46,201 nucleotides of DNA. It comes from Lachnospiraceae bacterium UBA7589. GTDB lineage: Bacteria > Bacillota > Clostridia > Lachnospirales > Lachnospiraceae. The stretch lies in assembly GCA_002476495.1 (NCBI GenBank), contig DLKL01000011.1, positions 54,383 through 100,583 on the forward strand, in the 5' to 3' direction. The position numbers and the translations under genes were made by a program. Positions 23,651-32,801 of this stretch are shown here, piece after piece (position 1 is the stretch's first letter; every line of letters begins with the position of its first letter). The notes beneath the pieces were generated by a model, which was not told the DNA's origin, searched no databases, and was given only the letters and a program-made list of their open reading frames with translations.

Positions 23651-24766
23651 ATGAAAATCAAATGTACAAAATCTAATCTTTTATCTGCTTTAAATATTGT
23701 TTCAAAAGCAGTTTCTACAAAAACTACAATGCCTATACTTGAATGTGTGCTTATAGATGTATACTCTGACAGTATAAAGCTTACAGCTAATGATCTTGAG
23801 CTTGGAATAGAAACAGTTCTTGATGGTTCGGTTATTGAAATGGGAAGAATAGCTATTGAAGCCAAACTTTTTATGGACATAGTAAGAAAGCTTCCTGACA
23901 GTGATATATATATTGAGTCAACATCTGATTATAAAACTATTATAAGATGTGAAAAAGCAAAATTTACTATTTCTTCAAAATCAGGAGAGGATTTTACAGA
24001 ATTACCTGAAATTGAAAAAGAAAAATGTATAAGAATCTCACAGTTTACTCTTAAAGAGGTTATAAGGCAGACTATTTTTTCAATATCTGATAATGAATAT
24101 AATAAGCTTATGTCAGGAGAGCTTTTTGAAGTAAAAGATGGAAAGCTTACAGTTGTATCCCTGGATGGACATAGAATTTCTCTTAGAAATATAGACATTA
24201 ATACAGATAATGTGAATGTTAAGGTAGTAGTTCCCGGTAAAACACTTAATGATTTGTCAAAAATAGTAAACGGTGGAGTAGATGATATGGTTAATATATA
24301 CTTTACTGATAAACATATTCTCTTTGAATTTGACAAAACTACAATGGTTTCAAGACTTTTAGAGGGTGAATACTTTAAAATTTCACAAATGCTCACAATG
24401 GATTATAAGATTAAAATTGATGTTAATAACAAAGAATTTTTAGAATGTATAGACAGAGCATCCCTGCTTATAAAGGAATCTGATAAGAAGCCTATCGTCA
24501 TGAATATAAAGGATGATAATAATATGTATCTTAAAGTGGATACACTTATGGGATCCATGAATGAAGAAATTGAGATAGATAAATCGGGAGAAGAAATAAT
24601 CATAGGATTTAATCCAAGATTCTTAATGGATGTTTTGAGAGTCATTGATGATGAAAAAATAACAATGTATATGAGAGATTCAAAATCACCTTGTATTATA
24701 AAGGATAATGATGAAACTTATATTTATATTGTTCTTCCTGTAAATATAAATGTAGATGCCTACTAG
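23651..24766 (+). CDS. dnaN: DNA polymerase III beta subunit (sliding clamp)
   Basis: 371 residues from ATG 23651 (AAAGGAG at 23634-23640, spacing 10). Earlier ATGs at 23606 and 23627 overlap the unwinding region or lack a site. MKIKCTKSNLLSALNIVSKAVSTKTTMPILECVLI is the conserved clamp opening, and three clamp domains of about 125 residues each follow, ending YIYIVLPVNINVDAY near the usual C-terminus. The dimeric ring tethers polymerases to DNA and recruits partners. A DnaA-box-like TTTTCCACA sits between ribosome binding site and start codon. Confidence 0.97.
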   Translation: MKIKCTKSNLLSALNIVSKAVSTKTTMPILECVLIDVYSDSIKLTANDLELGIETVLDGSVIEMGRIAIEAKLFMDIVRKLPDSDIYIESTSDYKTIIRCEKAKFTISSKSGEDFTELPEIEKEKCIRISQFTLKEVIRQTIFSISDNEYNKLMSGELFEVKDGKLTVVSLDGHRISLRNIDINTDNVNVKVVVPGKTLNDLSKIVNGGVDDMVNIYFTDKHILFEFDKTTMVSRLLEGEYFKISQMLTMDYKIKIDVNNKEFLECIDRASLLIKESDKKPIVMNIKDDNNMYLKVDTLMGSMNEEIEIDKSGEEIIIGFNPRFLMDVLRVIDDEKITMYMRDSKSPCIIKDNDETYIYIVLPVNINVDAY

Positions 24767-24779
24767 GATTGGAGATATT

Positions 24780-24995
24780 ATGCATATATTAAAGCTTAGA
24801 GACGGAGAAGAATTTATAAAGCTGGGACAGGCTCTTAAGGCTACTGGTCTGGCAGATAGTGGAATAGATGCGAAGGAATACATACAGCAGGGTCTTGTTA
24901 TGGTTGATGGAGAAATAGAAACCAGAAGAGGAAGAAAGCTTTATGACGGAGCATTTGTTGAGTTTGATGGTGATAAAATAAGCATACAGAAGTAA
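24780..24995 (+). CDS. yaaA: S4-domain RNA-binding protein YaaA
   Basis: 71 residues from ATG 24780 (GGAG at 24770-24773). It is a single S4 domain with FIKLGQALKATGLADSGIDAK and QQGLVMVDGEIETRRGRKLYDG, as in the small YaaA/RlbA proteins located between dnaN and recF in Firmicutes. Probably binds structured RNA or ribosomes; exact role unknown. 13 bases after dnaN and 20 before recF, so part of the same operon. Confidence 0.93.
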   Translation: MHILKLRDGEEFIKLGQALKATGLADSGIDAKEYIQQGLVMVDGEIETRRGRKLYDGAFVEFDGDKISIQK

Positions 24996-25015
24996 TCACC
25001 GGGAAGTGTATAAAA

Positions 25016-26104
25016 ATGTTTATTGAGTCATTAAGTCTGGATAAGTACAGAAATTATAAAAATTCCCATATTACTTTTTCTGATGGAATTAATATTCTCT
25101 ACGGTGATAATGCCCAGGGTAAGACCAACATTCTTGAGGCAATATACATGTTGGCAACTACAAAATCCCATAGAGGAAGCAGAGACAGGGAAATAATTGG
25201 ATTTGATGAGGAAGAAAGCCATATAAGGGCAGAAATAAAGAAAAACGACATATCACATAGAATAGATATGCACCTTAGAAAAAATAGAAGTAAAGGTGTG
25301 GCTATAGATATGATTCCCATAAAAAGCGGAGCCCAGCTTATGGGACTTATGAATATAATACTTTTTTCACCGGAGGATTTGGCAATAATTAAAAACAGTC
25401 CCCAGGAAAGAAGAAGATTTATGGATATGGAGCTTTGTCAGCTAAATCGAATTTATTACAGTAATTTGTCATCTTATAATAAGGTTCTTAGTCAGAGAAA
25501 TTCTTTGTTAAAGCAGATATACTATGATAAAAGCCAGATTGATATGTTGGATGTATGGGATATCCAGCTGGAAGAATATGGAATAAAAGTTATAAAAGAT
25601 AGGAATAATTTTATAAAAATGATTAATGAAATTATTCAGGATATACATAAAAAACTTACATCCAACAAGGAAAAGCTGGTTATTGTTTACGACAACAATG
25701 TAAACTGTGAGAATTTCAGTAGTGAATTGAAGGAAAAGCGAAATCTTGACATAAAATATCAGGTTACCCAGTCAGGTCCCCATAGAGATGATTTGACTTT
25801 TTTAATTAATGATATGGATGTGAGAAAGTATGGTTCGCAGGGACAACAGAGAACAGTTGCCCTTTCACTTAAGCTGGCAGAAATCCAGCTTGTAAAAAAA
25901 ATAATAAATGATAATCCCATATTACTGTTAGATGATGTTATGTCCGAGCTTGATACCGGACGAAGAGATTCACTTCTATCATATATAAGTGATATACAAA
26001 CTATCATTACATGTACAGGATATGATGATTTTATAAAAGAAAGACTGAGTATAGACAGGATATATAAGATTTCACAGGGAACTATACATCAGGTAAATCT
26101 ATAA
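25016..26104 (+). CDS. recF: DNA replication and repair protein RecF
   Basis: 362 residues. It opens MFIESLSLDKYRNYKN, with Walker A GDNAQGKTN (about 32-40), the RecF/SMC-type signature SQGQQRTVALSLKLAE and Walker B PILLLDDVMSELD. It is an ABC-type ATPase that helps load RecA at gapped DNA. The ribosome binding site is weak (GGGAAG at 25000-25005), which suggests translation coupled to the preceding gene. Confidence 0.97.
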   Translation: MFIESLSLDKYRNYKNSHITFSDGINILYGDNAQGKTNILEAIYMLATTKSHRGSRDREIIGFDEEESHIRAEIKKNDISHRIDMHLRKNRSKGVAIDMIPIKSGAQLMGLMNIILFSPEDLAIIKNSPQERRRFMDMELCQLNRIYYSNLSSYNKVLSQRNSLLKQIYYDKSQIDMLDVWDIQLEEYGIKVIKDRNNFIKMINEIIQDIHKKLTSNKEKLVIVYDNNVNCENFSSELKEKRNLDIKYQVTQSGPHRDDLTFLINDMDVRKYGSQGQQRTVALSLKLAEIQLVKKIINDNPILLLDDVMSELDTGRRDSLLSYISDIQTIITCTGYDDFIKERLSIDRIYKISQGTIHQVNL

Positions 26105-26132
26105 TTATATTATAGACATAAGGAGGAAATAA

Positions 26133-28055
26133 ATGGGAAGCAATGATAACGGCAAATATGATGCCGAACAAATCCAGATTCTTGAAGGATTAGAGGCTGT
26201 TAGAAAAAGACCCGGTATGTATATAGGAAGTACATCTACAAGGGGATTACATCATCTTGTTTATGAAATAGTGGATAATGCCATTGACGAAGCTCTGGCA
26301 GGATACTGTACACAGATTGATGTTTCGATAAATGGAGATAATTCTATAACAGTTATAGATAACGGAAGAGGTATACCTGTAGGTATACATGAAAAAGCAG
26401 GAATACCTGCTGTAGAGGTTGTATTTACTATTCTTCATGCCGGTGGAAAATTTGGTGGTGGGGGATATAAGGTTTCAGGAGGACTTCACGGAGTTGGTGC
26501 TTCTGTTGTTAATGCCCTTTCAAACTGGCTGGAGGTAGAAATATCAAGAGACGGAAAAGTTTACAGACAGCGTTATGAAAGAGGAAAGGTAGTCTATAAG
26601 CTTAAAGAAGTTGGAAAGTCAGACAGCACAGGAACTAAGGTCACATTTATGCCTGATGATACCATTTTTGATGATGTCATATTCGATTATGACACATTAA
26701 GGAGAAGATTCAGGGAAATGGCTTTTCTTACTAAGGGACTTAAAATTACACTTGAGGATAAGCGGGCAGAGAATGAAAAAAAGATTACCTTCCATTATGA
26801 GGGAGGTATTAAGGAATTTGTTGAATATCTCAATAAAAATAAAACAACTTTGTATGATAAGGTTATTTATTGTGAAGGACAAAAGGATGATATTTATGTA
26901 GAGGTTGCGATGCAGCATAATGATTCCTACAACGATACAACCTTAAGCTTTGTTAATAATATTACTACTCCTGAGGGTGGTATGCACCTTACGGGATTTA
27001 AAAGTGCTCTTACAAAGGTATGTAATGATTATGCAAGAAATAATAAATTTCTTAAGGAAAAAGAGGAAAATCTTTCCGGTGATGATTTGAGAGAGGGACT
27101 TGCTGCTGTAGTAAGTATAAAAATTCCTGAACCACAGTTTGAGGGGCAGACTAAGCAGAAGCTTGGTAATGCCGAGGCAAGAACAGCAGTTGAAAGTCTT
27201 GTTTCAGAGAAGCTTACTTATTTTCTGGAACAGAATCCCCAGGTTGCAAAGGCAATTATAGGTAAGGCTGTGCTTGCCCAGAGAGCCCGTATGGCTGCAA
27301 GAAAGGCAAGGGATGTTGCAAGAAAGACTACTCTTGAAAGTAATATGGCACTTCCGGGTAAATTGGCTGACTGCTCAGATAAGAATCCAAAAAACTGTGA
27401 AATATATATAGTTGAGGGTGATTCTGCAGGTGGTTCCGCAAAGACAGCCCGTTCCAGGGCAACCCAGGCTATACTACCTCTTAGAGGTAAAATTCTTAAT
27501 GTTGAAAAGGCCCGTATTGACAGAATACTTGGCAACGAAGAAATTAAAGCAATGATTACAGCCTTTGGAACAGGAATAAGAGAAAATTTTAACATTGAAA
27601 AGCTTAGATATGATAAGATTATTATAATGACAGATGCAGATGTAGATGGTGCCCATATAGCTACACTTATGCTCACATTCTTTTTCAGATTTATGCCTGA
27701 TCTTATAAGACAGGGACATGTATATCTGGCACAGCCACCACTTTATAAGCTGGAAAAAAATAAAAAAATATGGTATGCCTACAGTGATGATGAGCTTTCT
27801 GCTATTCTTGATGAGGTTGGAAGAGATCAGAATAATAAAATACAGCGTTACAAGGGTCTTGGAGAGATGGATGCTGAACAGCTCTGGGATACAACTATGG
27901 ATCCTGAAAAGAGAATTTTACTGAGAGTAGCCATTGATGAGGACAGTGAGTCAGAGCTTGATATAACCTTTGATACTCTTATGGGGGAAAAGGTAGATCC
28001 AAGACGTGAATTTATTGAAGCAAATGCAAAATTCGTTAAGAATCTTGACATTTAA
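26133..28055 (+). CDS. gyrB: DNA gyrase subunit B
   Basis: 640 residues. The GHKL ATPase domain contains YEIVDNAIDEALAGYC, DNGRGIPVGIH and GGLHGVGASVVNALS. The transducer domain follows, then Toprim with EGDSAGGSAK (about 427-436) and DADVDGAHI. The C-terminus has RYKGLGEMDAEQLWDTTMDPE. With GyrA it introduces negative supercoils using ATP. AAGGAGG at 26120-26126 precedes the ATG; gyrA follows after 12 bases. Confidence 0.98.
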   Translation: MGSNDNGKYDAEQIQILEGLEAVRKRPGMYIGSTSTRGLHHLVYEIVDNAIDEALAGYCTQIDVSINGDNSITVIDNGRGIPVGIHEKAGIPAVEVVFTILHAGGKFGGGGYKVSGGLHGVGASVVNALSNWLEVEISRDGKVYRQRYERGKVVYKLKEVGKSDSTGTKVTFMPDDTIFDDVIFDYDTLRRRFREMAFLTKGLKITLEDKRAENEKKITFHYEGGIKEFVEYLNKNKTTLYDKVIYCEGQKDDIYVEVAMQHNDSYNDTTLSFVNNITTPEGGMHLTGFKSALTKVCNDYARNNKFLKEKEENLSGDDLREGLAAVVSIKIPEPQFEGQTKQKLGNAEARTAVESLVSEKLTYFLEQNPQVAKAIIGKAVLAQRARMAARKARDVARKTTLESNMALPGKLADCSDKNPKNCEIYIVEGDSAGGSAKTARSRATQAILPLRGKILNVEKARIDRILGNEEIKAMITAFGTGIRENFNIEKLRYDKIIIMTDADVDGAHIATLMLTFFFRFMPDLIRQGHVYLAQPPLYKLEKNKKIWYAYSDDELSAILDEVGRDQNNKIQRYKGLGEMDAEQLWDTTMDPEKRILLRVAIDEDSESELDITFDTLMGEKVDPRREFIEANAKFVKNLDI

Positions 28056-28067
28056 GGGAGGTAAAAA

Positions 28068-30635
28068 ATGGACGATAGTACAATATTTGATAAAATCCAG
28101 GAAGTGGATTTGAAAAAGACCATGGAAGAATCATATATTGATTATGCCATGAGTGTTATCGCTGCAAGAGCCCTTCCTGATGTAAGAGATGGTCTTAAAC
28201 CGGTTCAAAGAAGAATTCTTCACTCAATGGTTGAACTTAATAATGGTCCTGACAAGCCACATAGAAAGTGTGCCCGTATCGTAGGTGATACAATGGGTAA
28301 ATACCATCCACACGGTGACAGCTCAATTTATGAAGCATTGGTTAAGCTGGCTCAGGAATGGAATACAAGATATCCTCTTGTTGACGGACACGGAAATTTT
28401 GGTTCTGTAGATGGAGACGGAGCGGCAGCCATGAGATATACAGAGGCCAGACTCTCCAAGATATCTACAGAGATGACAGCTGATATCGGAAAGGACACTG
28501 TAGATTTTGTTCCAAACTTTGATGAGACAGAAAAGGAACCGGTAGTATTGCCAAGCAGGTATCCTAATCTCCTTGTTAACGGTACATCAGGTATTGCAGT
28601 CGGTATGGCTACTAATATTCCACCACATAACCTTAAAGAGGTAATTGATGGTGTAGTCAAGATTATAGACAATCGAATATATGAGGACAGAGATACCGAT
28701 ATAGAAGAAATAATGGATATAATCAAGGGACCGGATTTTCCTACAGGTGCTCAAATTCTCGGAACATCGGGAATCAGTGAAGCATATAGGACGGGCAGAG
28801 GTAAGATAAAGGTAAGAGCTATATCTGAGATAGAGCCTATGACCAACGGAAAACAGAGAATTGTTGTTACTGAATTACCATATATGGTTAATAAGGCAAG
28901 ACTTATTCAAAAAATTGCTGAGCTTGTAAAGGAAAAGAAATTAGATGGAATAACCGATCTTCGTGATGAATCATCAAGAGAGGGAATGAGAATCGTTATA
29001 GAGCTTAGGAAGGATTGTAATGCCAACATAATACTTAACCAGCTTTATAAGCATACACAGATGCAGGATACCTTCGGTGTTATTATGCTTGCTCTTGTAA
29101 ATCAGGAGCCAAAGGTACTAAATCTGCTTGAAATGCTTCAGTATTATCTTAAGCATCAGGAGGAGGTTGTTACAAGAAGAACAAAGTATGACCTTAAAAA
29201 AGCAGAGGAAAGAGCCCATATATTAGAAGGATTACTGATTGCTCTTGATAATATAGATGAAGTAATCAGAATAATAAGAGGATCAAAGGCTGTAGCTGAG
29301 GCTAAGCTTTCCCTTATGGAAAAATTCGGGCTTACTGATGTTCAGGCTCAGGCTATAGTGGATATGAGGCTTCGTGCTCTTACAGGTCTGGAAAGAGAAA
29401 AGCTTGAAAATGAGTACAGGGAGCTTATGGAAAAAATAGCTGAGTTAAGGGCAATTCTGGCTGACGAAAAAAAGCTTCTGGGAGTAATAAAAGAAGAAAT
29501 ACTTATTATAGCTACAAAGTATGGTGATAAGAGACGTACATCAATAGGAATTGATGTGGATGATGATATAACAGTTGAGGACCTTATCAAGAAGGAAAAT
29601 ATTGTAATAGCAATGACTAAACTGGGATATATCAAGAGAATGTCCATCAATAATTTTAAAAGCCAGAACAGAGGTGGAAAAGGAATAAAGGGCATGCAGA
29701 CCATAGATGATGACTTTATAGAAGATCTGTTCATGACAACTACCCACCATTATATTATGTTCTTTACAAATCAGGGAAGAGTATATAGACTTAAGGCCTA
29801 TGAAATTCCTGAATCCGGCAGAACAGCAAGAGGAACAGCAATAGTTAACCTTCTTCAGCTTTTACCTGATGAAAAGATAACAGCAGTTATACCTATCCTT
29901 AAGTATAACGAAGGAAGATACCTGTTCATGGCAACAAAGAATGGTATAGTTAAAAAGACCAGAATAACAGAATATTCAAATGTCAGAAAATCAGGGCTGG
30001 CTGCCATAACTCTTAAGGAAGGCGATGAACTTATAGAGGTTAAGTCAACCAATAATACAAGGGATATATTCCTTATTACCAAGCTTGGTATGTGTATCAG
30101 ATTTAGTGAAACTGATGTAAGATCTACCGGAAGAACTTCCATGGGTGTAATAGGTATGAATGTAGCCGATGGTGACGAGGTTGTCGGTATGCAGATGGAC
30201 AGCCAGGGAGAGGATCTTCTCATTGTTTCCGAAAACGGCCTTGGAAAGAGAACATCCATTGATGAATTCACTCCGCAGAGAAGAGGAGGAAAGGGTGTCA
30301 AGTGTTATAAGATTAATGAAAAGTCAGGAAATGTTGTAGGATTTAAGGCAGTTAATGATGACAATGAAATTATGCTTATAACTAATCAGGGTATTGTTAT
30401 AAGAATACTCTGTGAGGACATTTCCAGATTAGGAAGAATTACAACAGGGGTTAAGCTCATTAATATGGATATAGAGCATGAGATTTCTCTGGCAAGTATT
30501 GCAAAGGTAAGACAAAAGTCCGCAGATGAGTCAGAATCACTTGAAGCCATGGAAAAAGAGATGGAAGCCGCAGACAGTGAAGAGGGAAACATTGAAGAAG
30601 ATATCGATGATGATACTGCTGAAAAGACAGAATAA
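28068..30635 (+). CDS. gyrA: DNA gyrase subunit A
   Basis: 855 residues. The catalytic tyrosine is Y124 in AAAMRYTEARLS. The quinolone-determining region has HGDSSIYEAL (S85, E89), the usual sensitive-type residues at these positions. Coiled-coil gate (about 365-500), then a C-terminal beta-pinwheel with the GyrA box QRRGGKG, plus a related NRGGKG in the first blade. The protein ends in a long acidic tail (ESLEAMEKEMEAADSEEGN and onward), which in other gyrases tunes supercoiling. AGGGAGG precedes the ATG. Confidence 0.98.
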   Translation: MDDSTIFDKIQEVDLKKTMEESYIDYAMSVIAARALPDVRDGLKPVQRRILHSMVELNNGPDKPHRKCARIVGDTMGKYHPHGDSSIYEALVKLAQEWNTRYPLVDGHGNFGSVDGDGAAAMRYTEARLSKISTEMTADIGKDTVDFVPNFDETEKEPVVLPSRYPNLLVNGTSGIAVGMATNIPPHNLKEVIDGVVKIIDNRIYEDRDTDIEEIMDIIKGPDFPTGAQILGTSGISEAYRTGRGKIKVRAISEIEPMTNGKQRIVVTELPYMVNKARLIQKIAELVKEKKLDGITDLRDESSREGMRIVIELRKDCNANIILNQLYKHTQMQDTFGVIMLALVNQEPKVLNLLEMLQYYLKHQEEVVTRRTKYDLKKAEERAHILEGLLIALDNIDEVIRIIRGSKAVAEAKLSLMEKFGLTDVQAQAIVDMRLRALTGLEREKLENEYRELMEKIAELRAILADEKKLLGVIKEEILIIATKYGDKRRTSIGIDVDDDITVEDLIKKENIVIAMTKLGYIKRMSINNFKSQNRGGKGIKGMQTIDDDFIEDLFMTTTHHYIMFFTNQGRVYRLKAYEIPESGRTARGTAIVNLLQLLPDEKITAVIPILKYNEGRYLFMATKNGIVKKTRITEYSNVRKSGLAAITLKEGDELIEVKSTNNTRDIFLITKLGMCIRFSETDVRSTGRTSMGVIGMNVADGDEVVGMQMDSQGEDLLIVSENGLGKRTSIDEFTPQRRGGKGVKCYKINEKSGNVVGFKAVNDDNEIMLITNQGIVIRILCEDISRLGRITTGVKLINMDIEHEISLASIAKVRQKSADESESLEAMEKEMEAADSEEGNIEEDIDDDTAEKTE

Positions 30636-30659
30636 ATAGTATGATTGTGAGGTATAAGT

Positions 30660-30866
30660 ATGACAGGTGAAGATTTAAAGAAAAATCTTGAAGGTCTAAG
30701 CAAGATAGATGGTTTTGCTGACGGATTGTTTGATGTAATATATTGGCTTGCAGTTATATTTGTTGTGTTATTTATTGCCTATGTATTTTCAGTTATAGCC
30801 TGCTATTATAACAAAAAGAAAAAAGGAACTTTACATGGAGATAATGACAATTTCTTAGGTGACTGA
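30660..30866 (+). CDS. Small single-pass membrane protein
   Basis: 68 residues starting 24 bases after gyrA (GTGAGG upstream). A hydrophilic N-terminus (about 1-25), one strong transmembrane helix (about 29-50, VIYWLAVIFVVLFIAYVFSVIA), then a basic KKKKG patch and an acidic tail. The positive patch predicts a cytoplasmic C-terminus. No family recognised. It is the last gene of the dnaA-gyrA run and is followed at once by a terminator. Function unknown. Confidence 0.65.
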   Translation: MTGEDLKKNLEGLSKIDGFADGLFDVIYWLAVIFVVLFIAYVFSVIACYYNKKKKGTLHGDNDNFLGD

Positions 30867-30871
30867 TAAAC

Positions 30872-30920
30872 AAAAAAGGAGCTGTTGCAATAGAGATATA
30901 TTATGCGGCAGCTCTTTTTT
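30872..30920 (+). terminator. Terminator after the dnaA-gyrA run
   Basis: AAAAAAGGAGCTGTTGC (30872-30888) pairs, with G-U pairs, to GCGGCAGCTCTTTTTT (30905-30920), ending in six T residues. It closes the rightward replication-gene cluster. Confidence 0.88.
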
Positions 30921-30925
30921 ATAAC

Positions 30926-31858
30926 ATGACCGGTATTTTTATGATAACAGATATGCAATCAGATAAAATGGAAAAATGTAATATATGTCCAAGGAATTGT
31001 AACGTCAGCAGGACAGAGGGTAAGACAGGATTTTGTGGAGTACCCGGAAATGATATATATGTAGCCAGGGCAGCACTCCATATGTGGGAGGAACCCTGTA
31101 TATCCGGAGAAAACGGATCAGGAGCCGTCTTTTTTTCAGGTTGCTCCTTAAGGTGTGTATATTGTCAGAACAGAAATATTTCTATGGCAAAAGCGGGCAG
31201 GAAGATAAGCTCTGAAAGACTGGTGGAGATTTTTCTTGAACTTCAGGGAAAGGGAGCACACAATATTAATCTTGTAACCCCTACCCACTATACGGAGCAG
31301 ATAGTAAATTCACTGAAAGCAGCAAAAAACAGGGGGCTGACTGTTCCTGTTGTGTACAATTGCAGTGGATACGAAAAGGTGGAAACCCTGAATAAATTGG
31401 AAGGCCTTGTAGATGTGTATCTTACGGATTTTAAATATATGGAGTCTGACATAGCAGAAAAATACTCCTATGCAAAAAATTATCCTGATGTGGCAAAGCC
31501 TGCTCTGGAGGAAATGGTCAGGCAGCAGGGAAAAATTGAATTTGGCGAAAAAGGTATAATGAAAAAAGGGGTAATAGTAAGACATCTTCTCCTGCCAAAC
31601 CATGTAAATAATGCCAAAAAGGTTGTTAAATATGTTTTTGAGGCTTATGGGGATAAGGTGTATCTTTGCCTGTTGAATCAATATACCCCTGTCAATATAA
31701 TTAAAGAGTTTCCGGAATTGTCCAGAGGTGTAACAAAAAGAGAATATGAAAAGCTGCTGGATTATGCCATAAGCATTGGGGTAACTCAGGCATTTATTCA
31801 GGAGGGAGAAACCGGAAAGGATAGTTTTATACCTGAGTTTAACTGTGAAGGAGTTTAA
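30926..31858 (+). CDS. PflA-like radical SAM protein (PflX/COG1313 type)
   Basis: Up to 310 residues. The radical SAM cluster motif is GCSLRCVYCQN (C73, C77, C80 counting from 30926). Upstream is a second cysteine set, CNICPRNCNVSRTEGKTGFC (C18, C21, C25, C37), typical of the PflX/YjjW-like branch. Later features include NLVTPTHYTEQIV, VYNCSGYE and VDVYLTDFKY. Such proteins cleave SAM to a radical and resemble pyruvate formate-lyase activases; the target is not known. The start is uncertain: 30926 lies 6 bases after the terminator with no ribosome binding site, and ATGs at 30941, 30953 and 30968 are equally poor. The protein core is unaffected by the choice. Confidence 0.86.
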   Translation: MTGIFMITDMQSDKMEKCNICPRNCNVSRTEGKTGFCGVPGNDIYVARAALHMWEEPCISGENGSGAVFFSGCSLRCVYCQNRNISMAKAGRKISSERLVEIFLELQGKGAHNINLVTPTHYTEQIVNSLKAAKNRGLTVPVVYNCSGYEKVETLNKLEGLVDVYLTDFKYMESDIAEKYSYAKNYPDVAKPALEEMVRQQGKIEFGEKGIMKKGVIVRHLLLPNHVNNAKKVVKYVFEAYGDKVYLCLLNQYTPVNIIKEFPELSRGVTKREYEKLLDYAISIGVTQAFIQEGETGKDSFIPEFNCEGV

Positions 31859-31873
31859 AAGAGGTGAATTAGT

Positions 31874-32716
31874 ATGAGAACAATCAATACAGATATTATA
31901 GTGGATGTGGTAAAGGAAATGTGCATTAAGGCTAACATTTTTCTTGCCGATGATATGGAGAAAAGACTTAGAAAAGCCGCCAAAGAAGAGGACGGAAAGC
32001 TGGGAAAGCAGATTATGGACCAGCTGATAGAAAACCTGGAAATATCAGGAAAAGAAAATATTCCTATATGTCAGGATACAGGAATGGCAGTATTTTTTGT
32101 AAATGTAGGTCAGGATTTACATATAGAAGGCAGTTCACTTACCGATGCCATAAATGAGGGAGTGAGAAAAGGATATGAAGAGGGATATCTAAGAAAATCT
32201 GTGGTAAAGGATCCTCTTGTGCGTGAAAACACAAAGGATAATACACCGGCTATTATACATTATGATATAGTTCCGGGAGATAAGCTTGAGATAACTATAG
32301 CACCAAAAGGATTTGGAAGCGAAAATATGAGCAGGATATTTATGCTTAAGCCATCGGATGGTGAGGAGGGTGTAAAAAAATCAGTTATTGAGGCAGTAAA
32401 GGATGCAGGACCTAATGCTTGTCCTCCGGTGGTTGTAGGGGTTGGCCTGGGAGGAGATTTTGAGCTGGCAGCAAAAATGGCAAAGAAGGCACTTACAAGG
32501 GAGGCAGGCTCACATTCACCGTTGGAGCATATTAAAAGAATAGAGAAGGAATTGCTTGAGGAGATAAATAACACCGGAATCGGACCGGGAGGTCTTGGAG
32601 GAAGGACAACTGCTCTTGCAGTAAATATAGAAACATATCCGACTCATATAGCAGGAATGCCACTGGCTGTAAATATGTGCTGCCATGTAAACAGACATAT
32701 GACAAAAATCATATAA
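31874..32716 (+). CDS. fumA: Class I fumarate hydratase, alpha subunit
   Basis: 280 residues. The class I fumarase / L(+)-tartrate dehydratase alpha family is shown by ENIPICQDTGMAVFFVNVG, DNTPAIIHYDIVPGD, APKGFGSENMS, GPNACPPVVVGVGLGGDFELAA and GIGPGGLGGRTTALAV. Its cysteines bind the [4Fe-4S] cluster that activates water. With the beta subunit it interconverts fumarate and malate. Fumarase rather than tartrate dehydratase is assumed from prevalence in anaerobic Firmicutes. GAGGTG upstream. The beta gene is not adjacent: a 558-codon membrane-protein gene lies between. Confidence 0.9.
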   Translation: MRTINTDIIVDVVKEMCIKANIFLADDMEKRLRKAAKEEDGKLGKQIMDQLIENLEISGKENIPICQDTGMAVFFVNVGQDLHIEGSSLTDAINEGVRKGYEEGYLRKSVVKDPLVRENTKDNTPAIIHYDIVPGDKLEITIAPKGFGSENMSRIFMLKPSDGEEGVKKSVIEAVKDAGPNACPPVVVGVGLGGDFELAAKMAKKALTREAGSHSPLEHIKRIEKELLEEINNTGIGPGGLGGRTTALAVNIETYPTHIAGMPLAVNMCCHVNRHMTKII

Positions 32717-32801
32717 TAACCGTATCATGCAGGTTTAAGTAGCTGTAATAGTAAAATGTCTGATAACAGATTACAAATTTTAAGTTACAGGAGGTATTGT
32801 A

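Noticed and set aside
30386..30703. Serine-rich minus-strand frame at the end of gyrA
   Set aside because: Antisense of the acidic gyrA tail; no start signal.
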